Assembly (NCBI GenBank): GCA_028290165.1
Contig: JAQGKJ010000488.1
Location: forward strand, 1 to 5,780
DNA: 5,780 bases
From: Bradyrhizobium sp.
Lineage (GTDB): Bacteria; Pseudomonadota; Alphaproteobacteria; Rhizobiales; Xanthobacteraceae
Direction: 5' to 3'
In this document: positions 1-5,155 of the stretch, piece by piece
How positions within the stretch are numbered: position 1 is the first letter of the stretch
Layout: each line of letters starts with the position of its first letter
Position numbers and translations under genes: made by a program
The notes under the pieces: generated by a model
What the model was told of the DNA's origin: nothing
Databases searched by the model: none
The model's input: only the letters and a program-made list of their open reading frames with translations

Positions 1-273
1 GGCATATTTCGGATCGATGCTGATTGCCTGGCTGTAGTCGGCGATAGCACGATCAACATCTTGCTTGCCATCGTATTCGACCCCTCGATTGTAGTAGGCA
101 ACCGCCAGATCGTGCCCCTTGTATCTCCCGGAGTTGATATCGCGCGTGCAGGCTTCTATCGCGGCGTCGCCGCTTAGATCCAGACAATCGTTTTTATCCG
201 CCCCCGCCGGAACGCTCGAAAAAATCATCCCGGCAACAGCGACGCCCAAAAATCCCCAACCGGCGCGGTTCAT
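1..273 (-). CDS. Exported TPR-repeat protein, 5' part only
   Basis: This is the first 91 codons of a minus-strand gene that continues past the left edge of the window. Residues 1-25 look like a signal peptide: Asn-Arg at positions 2-3, a hydrophobic stretch at about 6-21 and a VPAGA-type cleavage site before Asp26. The mature part has two cysteines (C30 and C42) in a short Cys-flanked segment. It then reads into a canonical tetratricopeptide repeat at about residues 57-91, with the pattern AYYNRG..Y, D.AIADYSQAI and IDPKYA. TPRs of this type are protein-interaction scaffolds, and this one probably acts in the periplasm. The start at 273 is supported by a strong Shine-Dalgarno AGGAGGG (278-284), four bases upstream. 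The gene is divergent from the monooxygenase-like gene. The specific partner cannot be told from this fragment. Confidence 0.85.
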   Translation of the reverse strand, partial: MNRAGWGFLGVAVAGMIFSSVPAGADKNDCLDLSGDAAIEACTRDINSGRYKGHDLAVAYYNRGVEYDGKQDVDRAIADYSQAISIDPKYA

Positions 274-358
274 CCAACCCTCCTAAAGCAAAACTGATCG
301 CGTCCCGCCATTACGCAAAGGTGCTGCTGGTTGGTCAAGGGTGTAGATTAGCTTGCGA

Positions 359-374
359 GATCGGTCGGCCGATC
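359..374. repeat. Short inverted repeat in divergent spacer
   Basis: GATCGG-TCGG-CCGATC is a 6-bp dyad with a 4-base centre, and TCGGCCGA inside it is itself palindromic. It lies in the 170-bp spacer between the divergent TPR and monooxygenase-like genes, about 70 bases before the latter's start. It could be an operator or a leader hairpin, but in GC-rich DNA a dyad of this size can also arise by chance. The rest of the spacer (274-443) shows no convincing -35/-10 pair. Confidence 0.3.
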
Positions 375-432
375 GGGCCGTCGCCGCAGCCGGTCGGCGA
401 ACCCGGCCTGATAGCGACGGAAGCAGCAAAGC

Positions 433-438
433 GAGGAG
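433..438 (+). promoter_or_regulatory. Shine-Dalgarno that sets the monooxygenase start
   Basis: GAGGAG lies five bases before the ATG at 444. The upstream in-frame ATG at 321 has no comparable site, which favours the shorter 103-residue protein. Confidence 0.7.
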
Positions 439-443
439 CGCCG

Positions 444-755
444 ATGATTACTGCCATTGTTCTCTACGACCTGCCGCCTTCGATCGGGCTTGAGGAATGC
501 CGCGAGCATTTCAGCAAAATCGCGCCGGATTTCCTCAAAGCCAAAGGTTTTGTGCGCAAGCAGTTCATCTGCCGGAAAGAAGGCGGCGTCGCCGGCGGCG
601 TCTATATGTGGGAAACGCAAGCCGACGCCGAAGCCTTCTACACCGGCCCCTGGCGCGACGGCATCCGCGCCCGCTACGGCAACGACCCGAAGATCCAGTA
701 TTTTGAGACGGTCGCGCTGACGGACAAGGCAAGCGGCAAGGCCGGGGCGGTCTAG
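444..755 (+). CDS. Small YdhR/ABM-like monooxygenase-fold protein
   Basis: This is a 103-residue soluble protein with no signal peptide. Its layout fits a dimeric alpha/beta-barrel (ferredoxin-like) domain as in antibiotic-biosynthesis-monooxygenase and YdhR-like proteins: an N-terminal beta strand (ITAIVLYDL, residues 2-10), a helix at about 15-31, strands at about 35-43 and 51-56 (GGVYMW), then a helix with the typical ET.ADAEAFY pattern (57-66) and a final strand (IQYFETVAL, 84-92). Proteins of this fold are often annotated as putative monooxygenases acting without a cofactor on small aromatic or quinone-like compounds, but many have no proven reaction. No catalytic residue can be assigned here. 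The frame is open back to 321, but residues before the chosen Met are unlike the fold and the Shine-Dalgarno at 433-438 supports 444. It appears to be a single-gene unit. Confidence 0.8.
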   Translation: MITAIVLYDLPPSIGLEECREHFSKIAPDFLKAKGFVRKQFICRKEGGVAGGVYMWETQADAEAFYTGPWRDGIRARYGNDPKIQYFETVALTDKASGKAGAV

Positions 756-796
756 TCGAACGACATCACGTCGGATTAAGCGGCCTTATTTCCGGT

Positions 797-821
797 GGCG
801 CTCGGCTGAACGCCGAACGCC
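797..821 (+). terminator. Stem-loop downstream of monooxygenase gene
   Basis: The arms GGCGCTCGGC (797-806) and GCCGAACGCC (812-821) form a 10-bp stem with one C-A mismatch and a 5-base loop. It starts 41 bases after the stop codon at 755. No T-run follows, so it is not a textbook intrinsic terminator. It may instead protect the mRNA 3' end or work with Rho. Confidence 0.35.
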
Positions 822-874
822 CTTGCACTGCGGTTCCACCACTCACAATCCCGGTGCTAATGCCCTGGCAAACC

Positions 875-903
875 TTGCATTCGCCCTATAGTTGCGAAAT
901 ACT
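875..903 (+). promoter_or_regulatory. Candidate sigma-70-type promoter for the lipoprotein gene
   Basis: TTGCAT (875-880) and AATACT (898-903) are separated by 17 bases and would place a transcript start around 910, just before the ATG at 928. The match is 3/6 at -35 and 4/6 at -10, so this is only a candidate. Its support is the correct spacing and position. Confidence 0.3.
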
Positions 904-927
904 CTCGCTGGGTCCTGGGGATGAGTA

Positions 928-1569
928 ATGCGTATATTGGGGATCGTGGCGTTAAGCGCCGCGTTGGCAGGATGTGCCGCTGCGCCGCATCAAGTGCGTG
1001 ATCGGGACGACTACTTGGCAGAGGCAACGCGGGTCTTTCCGGGTGAGACACGCGAGCGGGTTTTGAAAGCCGCAGAAACGGTCCTGAAAATATCCGATCC
1101 TTCAGACTTTGAATTTCGATACACGCTCACCGGCTTCACCGGTCTGCGGCGGTATTTTATCTACGCAGTGTTGGCCGCGGCAAGCGGGCGCGAGAAGTGG
1201 GACGTGCTGACGGAACCCGACCCGGCAGGCTTGCGAGCGTCGGTGTCGATCAGCGAGGAAGGCACAGCGAGCGGTGGCTACAGCCAAAATCGATACGAAG
1301 GCGCGATGGCCAGCGTTCCCCTGTATCGCCTGTTCTGGAGTCGCGTTGAGTACATGCTGAACAAACGGTCCGATTGGGTAACTTGCGAACAAGCGGCGGC
1401 CGAGTTGGCATCGTCAAACACCAATACGACTGCCGCGTTAGGTGGCTTGTGCGGACCAACAAGTGACGGCAGAAATGCACCCGCCCCTGAGCAATTTCCT
1501 CCGCTGGTTAGACCAGTGCCCCCGCGAAGCGCGCCCGTCGCGCGAAGGGGTGTAGCGCCTCCCGCCTAA
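928..1569 (+). CDS. Putative lipoprotein of unknown function
   Basis: This is a 213-residue protein with a clear lipoprotein signal. A short hydrophobic stretch at residues 3-14 is followed by the lipobox L13-A14-G15-C16, so lipidation at Cys16 and membrane anchoring are expected. The mature domain (about 25-155) mixes charged helix-like segments with a TGFTGLRRYFIYAVLAAASG core at 68-87. Two further cysteines (C153 in WVTC and C175 in LCG) could form a disulfide. Residues 184-213 are a Pro/Ala/Arg-rich, probably disordered tail. I recognise no catalytic motif and no named family. The ATG at 928 has only a weak purine-rich upstream site (GGGGATGAG), but it gives an intact lipobox, which supports the start. 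It is convergent with the methyltransferase gene. The 81-base gap between them (1570-1650) shows no clear terminator hairpin. Confidence 0.8.
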   Translation: MRILGIVALSAALAGCAAAPHQVRDRDDYLAEATRVFPGETRERVLKAAETVLKISDPSDFEFRYTLTGFTGLRRYFIYAVLAAASGREKWDVLTEPDPAGLRASVSISEEGTASGGYSQNRYEGAMASVPLYRLFWSRVEYMLNKRSDWVTCEQAAAELASSNTNTTAALGGLCGPTSDGRNAPAPEQFPPLVRPVPPRSAPVARRGVAPPA

Positions 1570-1650
1570 TCGAGCGTTTGCAGAGGCTAGTTTGAGCTAA
1601 ATGCTGTCAGCTGGAGACCGGAAAGATCACCCCCTTTACGTACCAGCGCA

Positions 1651-2460
1651 TCAATAGCTCGCGGTGATGACGTGCGCCTGGATCTTTCCGTCCACGGGCC
1701 CATTTCCGAACTGTGCGCTGATCTTGCTGGCGGCCGCTTCGGTTGCCTCAACAAGCCGACCCGGGTCTCGGGCCTCGATCTCGTTGCGAAGCGGGGTGCC
1801 CTGACAGTAGCCGATCGCTGGATCCCGGCAGGATGGCGCCACACTGCGCCGCGTCAGGGTTTCCGCCGCAACGTCGACGAAGCCCGCGCTTCGCAGCTCG
1901 GCGATGATAGCTTGTTGGTCATGATAGCCGTGAGGCGTTCGGGCCAGAAAGCGTGGCGGATCGTCGGCGAACAGGTCGGCGACGGCTGCGGTGACGAGAT
2001 CGGCGAACTCATTGTGGTCGATCCTGTCCCAGACATTGAAGACGAAGCGGCCGCCCGGTTTCAAGACGCGCCGCGCTTCCCGGTAGGCTTTCTGCTTGTC
2101 GGGAAAAAACATCACTCCGAACTGACAGACCACGGCATCGAAAGCTCCGTCGGGGAACGGCAGCGTCTGCGCATCGACTTTCTGCCAGCTCACACGGCTT
2201 GACGAAATTCGCTCCGCGGCATGGTCGAGCATTGGCTGGTTCAGATCGGTCGCAACGATGCTGGCGCCGGAAGATAGCGAGCGCTCCAGCGCGCGGGTGA
2301 CGATTCCGGTACCGGCGGCCGTCTCCAGGACGCGCTTCGGATCGAGCGCGGATAATCGCCTTGCAAGGTCTTCAGCGTAAGGCTCGAAAATGAGCGGCCC
2401 GAGATACCTGTCGTAGAGCGAGGCAATCGATCCTGAGAAGACTGTATCAACCTTCGTCAT
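1651..2460 (-). CDS. Class I SAM-dependent methyltransferase
   Basis: This is a 269-residue cytosolic protein of the UbiE/Methyltransf_11-like class. The Rossmann motifs appear in order: motif I VLETAAGTG (residues 44-52, the glycine-rich SAM loop), an acidic ribose contact at the end of strand 2 (D72 in VATDLNQPM), D96-A97 before LPFPDGAFD, motif II FDAVVCQFGVMFFPDK (107-122), and LKPGGR..FNVWD (133-145). The N-terminal SIASLYDRYLGPLIFEPYAEDLARRL segment forms the usual cap helices. The C-terminal 120 residues are less conserved and would shape substrate binding, so the acceptor (small molecule or lipid-like) cannot be named. The start at 2460 has AGAGGG (2466-2471) five bases upstream. It lies downstream of hydA on the same strand with a 119-bp gap, so it may have its own promoter. 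A functional link to hydantoin or pyrimidine catabolism is not evident. Confidence 0.9.
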   Translation of the reverse strand: MTKVDTVFSGSIASLYDRYLGPLIFEPYAEDLARRLSALDPKRVLETAAGTGIVTRALERSLSSGASIVATDLNQPMLDHAAERISSSRVSWQKVDAQTLPFPDGAFDAVVCQFGVMFFPDKQKAYREARRVLKPGGRFVFNVWDRIDHNEFADLVTAAVADLFADDPPRFLARTPHGYHDQQAIIAELRSAGFVDVAAETLTRRSVAPSCRDPAIGYCQGTPLRNEIEARDPGRLVEATEAAASKISAQFGNGPVDGKIQAHVITASY

Positions 2461-2524
2461 GGCGACCCTCTTTTCAAATGAAATTCGGGGGAGAGGTCAG
2501 TAGCGCCGTTCTGGATATTTTGCA

Positions 2525-2547
2525 CAAGGTGACGTTTTGAGACCTTG
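2525..2547. repeat. Dyad CAAGGT-N11-ACCTTG upstream of methyltransferase
   Basis: A 6-bp inverted repeat with 11-base spacing lies in the 119-bp gap between hydA and the methyltransferase gene, 65 bases before the methyltransferase start. There is no T-run on either side, so it does not look like a terminator for hydA. The half-site spacing would suit a dimeric repressor or activator. No regulator gene is adjacent to it. Confidence 0.3.
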
Positions 2548-2579
2548 ACACCGTTGCTTCGTGGCAAGGGGCGCCTCAC

Positions 2580-4037
2580 TCACGGCGTCACATCCGCCCG
2601 CCGCACCGCCTTTGGCGCGGTCTGCTGCTTCCAGGTCGAGTTGGCTACATGGCTAGGTGAGAACGGCGGCCGCTCGACATAAACTCCGTCGCCCTTTTCG
2701 GCGCGAAGCTCGCCGTTGGTCCACACGACCTTGCCGCGCGACAGCGTGACGGCCGGCGCGCCGGTGCAGGAAAAACCTTCGAACACATTGTAATCGATGC
2801 GGCTCAACTGGCTTTTGGCGGTGATGGTTTTGCTGGCTGACGGATCCCACACCACGATGTCGGCGTCGGAGCCGGCGGCAAGGCGCCCTTTTCGCGGATA
2901 GATGTTGAGGATGCGGGCGATGTTGGAAGAGGTCACCGCGACGAACTCTTCTTTCGTCAGCCGGCCGGTGTTGACGCCGGCGGTCCACAGCAGCGGCATG
3001 CGGTCCTCCAAGCCGCCGGTGCCGTTCGGGATTTTACGAAAATCATCGGTGCCGATGCGCTTCTGCCCGGTGGTGAACGCGCAGTGGTCGGTCGCGACCA
3101 CCTGCAGCGAGCCTGACTGGAGCCCGGCCCAAAGACTGTCCTGATGCGACTTGTCGCGGAATGGCGGCGACATCACGCGCTGGGCGGCATGGTTCCAGCT
3201 CTTGTTCTGATACTCGGCCGCATCGAGCAACAGATGCTGGATCAGCGGCTCGCCATAGACGCGCTTGCCGCCGGCGCGGGCCCGCGCGATCGCCTCATGC
3301 GACTCGCGGCAGCTGGTATGCACGACATAAAGCGGCGCTCCCGTCATGTCGGCGATCATGATGGCGCGGTTGGTGGCCTCGCCCTCGACTTCGGGCGGGC
3401 GAGAATAAGCGTGGCCCTCGGGGCCGGTGACACCGCGCTCGAGCAGGGCTTCCTGCATCCGCGCGACGACATCGCCGTTCTCGGCATGCACCAGCGGCAG
3501 CGCGCCGAGATGGGCGCAGCGCGCAAACGAGTTGTAAAGCTCGTCGTCGTTCACCATCAGCGCACCCTTGTAGGCCATGAAGTGCTTGAAGGTGTTGATG
3601 CCGTAGGTCTTGACCACGATCTCCATCTCGTCGAACACCTGTTTCGACCACGACGTCACCGCCATGTGGAAGCCGTAGTCGGAAGCCGCCTTCTCGGATT
3701 TGCGCCGCCAGTCCTGGTAGGCCGCGAGCATCGACTGCCCGGGATCGGGAATGCAGAAATCGACCACCATGGTGGTGCCGCCGGTCAGCGCGGCCTTGGT
3801 GCCCCATTCGAAATCGTCCGCCGACACGGTGCCCATGAACGCGAATTCGAGATGGGTGTGCGGATCGATGCCGCCCGGCATCACATAGCAGCCGCCGGCG
3901 TCGATCACCTGCGCGCCCGCAGGCGCGTCGAGCGCGGAACCGATCGCGACAATGCTCTCGCCGTCGACCAGGACATCGGCAGGTAGCGAATAATCGTGGT
4001 TCACGACCGTGCCGCCGCGGATGATGAGAGCGGTCAT
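2580..4037 (-). CDS. hydA: D-hydantoinase / dihydropyrimidinase
   Basis: This is a complete 485-residue cyclic amidohydrolase, the normal length for the family (about 460-490). It hydrolyses the ring of 5,6-dihydropyrimidines or 5-substituted hydantoins to N-carbamoyl amino acids in the cytoplasm, as in reductive pyrimidine breakdown. The binuclear metal site is intact: H60 and H62 (DPHTH), the lysine to be carboxylated K151 (FKHFMAYKG), H184 (VHAENGD), H240 (VVHTS) and D317 (ATDHC). Y156 and the substrate-contacting S290 (MSPP) and N338 (PNGTGG) are also present. The beta-sandwich domain is formed by residues 1-55 plus the C-terminus (about 385-450, including GSDADIVVWDP). The frame is open to 4091, but the first 18 extra residues precede the family's normal TALIIRGGT start and lack a Shine-Dalgarno. 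The ATG at 4037 has GGAG five bases upstream. No beta-ureidopropionase, dihydropyrimidine dehydrogenase or transporter is present in the window, so the true substrate (pyrimidine or hydantoin) is open. Confidence 0.95.
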   Translation of the reverse strand: MTALIIRGGTVVNHDYSLPADVLVDGESIVAIGSALDAPAGAQVIDAGGCYVMPGGIDPHTHLEFAFMGTVSADDFEWGTKAALTGGTTMVVDFCIPDPGQSMLAAYQDWRRKSEKAASDYGFHMAVTSWSKQVFDEMEIVVKTYGINTFKHFMAYKGALMVNDDELYNSFARCAHLGALPLVHAENGDVVARMQEALLERGVTGPEGHAYSRPPEVEGEATNRAIMIADMTGAPLYVVHTSCRESHEAIARARAGGKRVYGEPLIQHLLLDAAEYQNKSWNHAAQRVMSPPFRDKSHQDSLWAGLQSGSLQVVATDHCAFTTGQKRIGTDDFRKIPNGTGGLEDRMPLLWTAGVNTGRLTKEEFVAVTSSNIARILNIYPRKGRLAAGSDADIVVWDPSASKTITAKSQLSRIDYNVFEGFSCTGAPAVTLSRGKVVWTNGELRAEKGDGVYVERPPFSPSHVANSTWKQQTAPKAVRRADVTP

Positions 4038-4042
4038 GGCAT

Positions 4043-4046
4043 CTCC
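4043..4046 (-). promoter_or_regulatory. hydA Shine-Dalgarno, part of a repeated 7-mer
   Basis: On the minus strand GGAG is followed by ATGCC and then the ATG start. The stretch GATGCCA, running from the last G of GGAG to the A of the start codon (4037-4043), is complementary to TGGCATC in the 5' arm of the upstream hairpin. This makes the site both the start-deciding signal and a possible target of leader folding. Confidence 0.65.
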
Positions 4047-4061
4047 GAACAGGCAAGTTGC

Positions 4062-4095
4062 AAAGGTGGCATCGCGCGTCGGCGATGCCACCTTT
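4062..4095 (-). promoter_or_regulatory. Perfect 14-bp inverted repeat in hydA leader
   Basis: AAAGGTGGCATCGC (4062-4075) and GCGATGCCACCTTT (4082-4095) are perfect reverse complements separated by six bases. In the hydA transcript this would be a stable hairpin ending about 15 bases before the Shine-Dalgarno. No T-run follows on either strand, so an intrinsic terminator is unlikely. It may be an operator for a dimeric regulator, an mRNA-stabilising hairpin, or part of a translational switch. The length of perfect pairing makes chance unlikely. Confidence 0.7.
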
Positions 4096-4112
4096 CGACA
4101 GCCTAGAGTCTG

Positions 4113-4124
4113 ATCCGCTCGGAT
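4113..4124. repeat. Small palindrome ATCCG-CT-CGGAT
   Basis: A 5-bp dyad with a 2-base centre lies 18 bases upstream (hydA sense) of the large hairpin. It could be an operator half-pair, but it is short enough to be chance. Confidence 0.25.
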
Positions 4125-4155
4125 GGAAGTGCTGGTTCGATGTTTCGGCGACGGC

Positions 4156-4194
4156 GGTGAGGGGTGAGGGGTCTCTCTCCGCGGAGAAAACCCC
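4156..4194. repeat. G-rich tandem repeat leading into a nested dyad
   Basis: GGTGAGG occurs twice in tandem (4156-4169). It runs into a nested dyad: outer arms GGGGT (4168-4172) and ACCCC (4190-4194) enclose the perfect 12-bp palindrome TCTCCGCGGAGA (4176-4187). The dyad lies 80-106 bases past the stop of the winged-helix gene on its coding strand and about 130-157 bases upstream of hydA. It could be a terminator-like structure for the regulator gene or an operator for hydA. No T-run follows on the minus strand. Confidence 0.35.
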
Positions 4195-4234
4195 CATCCG
4201 GCACGACTGTCGCAATTACCACGTACTTCGGGTC

Positions 4235-4248
4235 CCCGGTCGGCCGGG
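4235..4248 (-). terminator. Short GC hairpin after the winged-helix gene
   Basis: CCCGG-TCGG-CCGGG gives a 5-bp GC-only stem with a 4-base loop, 25 bases after the regulator's stop codon at 4274. It is a possible terminator or mRNA end structure, but it has no following U-tract. Confidence 0.25.
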
Positions 4249-4273
4249 CATCGATGGTGGCGCGGGAGGACTG

Positions 4274-4759
4274 TTAAGCCGCACTCAGAACGAATCCTGC
4301 GCCGCGGACATTGAAAATCATCGGGGTTTCGTTTGCCCCGTCGACCTTGCGACGCAGCCGGCCCATATGAACATCGACAAGGTTCGACGATTCAGGAACG
4401 AATTTGTAGTGCCATACGTCCTTGAAGAGGGTTGCGCGCGTCACCAATTCGCCGCTCCGTTGCATCATGTACTTGAGCAGGCGGAATTCACGTGGCAGCA
4501 AATCGATCGGTCGATCGCCACGCTTTGCCGTTCGATCGATAAGATCAAGCTCCAGCGATCCAACGCGGAGTATCGTCTCGGGCGACTCGACGGATGACCG
4601 AGACAAAGATTCGATGCTCGATATCAGTTCAGCTATTGCGCGCGGTGGTCCGGCCGGGTGATCGTTTCGCAGATCCGACCCGTGCATCCGATCAACGATC
4701 ATCTCAAGTGTGCTCAACAGCTGCGGGTGAATGTCGGCCTCTCTGAAGTGGTGTTCCAT
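4274..4759 (-). CDS. OmpR/PhoB-type winged-helix regulator without receiver
   Basis: This is a 161-residue putative DNA-binding transcription regulator. Residues 64-159 form a full OmpR/PhoB C-terminal domain: a four-strand N-terminal sheet (ILRVGSLELDLIDRTAKR), LLPREFRLLKYMMQRSGELVTRATLFKDVW (helices 1-2 and the transactivation loop), the recognition helix SSNLVDVHMGRLRRKVD (124-140) and the wing hairpin IFNVRGAGFVL (149-159). Before it there are only about 63 residues with helical character (HPQLLSTLEMIVDRM and AIAELISSIESLS) and no phospho-acceptor receiver domain, so classic histidine-kinase control is not expected. The frame stays open back to 5251, but the ATG at 4759 has a strong GGGAG site (4766-4770) and the upstream translation is low-complexity and unlike any receiver. 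The gene lies upstream of hydA in the same orientation (236-bp gap) and divergent from an AcoR-type regulator. Its target and signal are unknown. Confidence 0.88.
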   Translation of the reverse strand: MEHHFREADIHPQLLSTLEMIVDRMHGSDLRNDHPAGPPRAIAELISSIESLSRSSVESPETILRVGSLELDLIDRTAKRGDRPIDLLPREFRLLKYMMQRSGELVTRATLFKDVWHYKFVPESSNLVDVHMGRLRRKVDGANETPMIFNVRGAGFVLSAA

Positions 4760-4765
4760 GCCGTG

Positions 4766-4774
4766 CTCCCTTCC
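4766..4774 (-). promoter_or_regulatory. Shine-Dalgarno that sets the winged-helix gene start
   Basis: On the minus strand GGAAGGGAG ends six bases before the ATG at 4759. It is the best ribosome-binding site in the long open frame and supports the short, receiver-less protein over a 325-residue version. Confidence 0.75.
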
Positions 4775-4902
4775 TGGTAGACCGTGCGGCACCGCATTGC
4801 CCTTATGCGGCCCTGATACTCCCGGAAATAATGGTTTGATGATCTCATGGGTGGTCGAATGCCTCTTGGACGGACTTGCTATGGCCGGGAGGCTCTTGCT
4901 TA

Positions 4903-4936
4903 TTTCGAGGAGGTGCGTCTTTCGAGGAGGTGCGTC
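4903..4936. repeat. Perfect tandem 17-bp direct repeat (two copies)
   Basis: TTTCGAGGAGGTGCGTC occurs twice with no gap (4903-4919 and 4920-4936). Each copy contains AGGAGGTG, a full match to the anti-Shine-Dalgarno on the plus strand, yet no credible gene follows. Possible explanations are a tandem regulator-binding site or a replication-slippage duplication. It lies about 144 bp upstream of the winged-helix gene start and 220 bp upstream of the AcoR-type start. Confidence 0.8.
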
Positions 4937-5155
4937 CCTCAGCCGCTTGCCGTGGAACCTCGAATCTTCCGATGGATCACATCCGGAACGGCATCGGCAG
5001 ACGCCAGCGCCCATTTCTGCTCTTGAGCGAAGGGTTTGAGGGGAATAATCTGCAGTTCCGTTCCAAAACGCGCGGGGGCACGCGGCCGCGGCGCTTCCAA
5101 CGGTTGCATCACCGCCGAGTGGGGGCGAAATGTTGACGCCGCTGTCGGACGCGAG

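Larger units (their letters stand above)
4760..5155. other. 396-bp divergent intergenic region between two regulators
   Basis: This spacer separates the divergent winged-helix and AcoR-type genes and must hold both promoters. I found no convincing sigma-70 pair. One sigma-54-like string (TGGA, 4867-4870, with TTGC, 4876-4879) has spacing two bases too short. The notable element is a 17-bp tandem repeat at 4903-4936. The minus-strand frame is open throughout, but its translation has no recognisable domain. Short plus-strand frames here are not supported as genes. Confidence 0.6.

Noticed and set aside
321..443. 41-residue N-terminal extension of the monooxygenase-like protein
   Set aside because: There is no Shine-Dalgarno before 321, the extension is Gly/Pro-rich and unlike the fold, and a good site precedes the ATG at 444.
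867..880. Sigma-54-like TGGCA...TTGC before the lipoprotein gene
   Set aside because: The distance between the GG and GC elements is two bases shorter than the strict -24/-12 spacing.
3144..3986. 280-residue plus-strand open frame opposite hydA
   Set aside because: It is antisense to a gene with a complete catalytic signature. Its composition (His/Arg/Val/Gly rich) is typical of a mirror frame in GC-rich DNA.
4038..4091. 18-residue N-terminal extension of the hydantoinase
   Set aside because: The start would lie inside the 14-bp hairpin and lacks a Shine-Dalgarno. Family members begin near TALIIRGGT, which matches the ATG at 4037.
4500..4550. Cluster of CGATCG/GATC palindromes
   Set aside because: It lies within the conserved winged-helix coding region and is explained by the codons for repeated Ile-Asp-Arg residues.
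4659..4701. Inverted repeat TGATCGTT...AACGATCA
   Set aside because: It is inside a coding region, with 8-bp arms 27 bases apart, and is compatible with chance.
4867..4879. Sigma-54-like TGGA...TTGC in the regulator spacer
   Set aside because: The same two-base spacing defect as in the lipoprotein upstream region, and the -24 element is imperfect.
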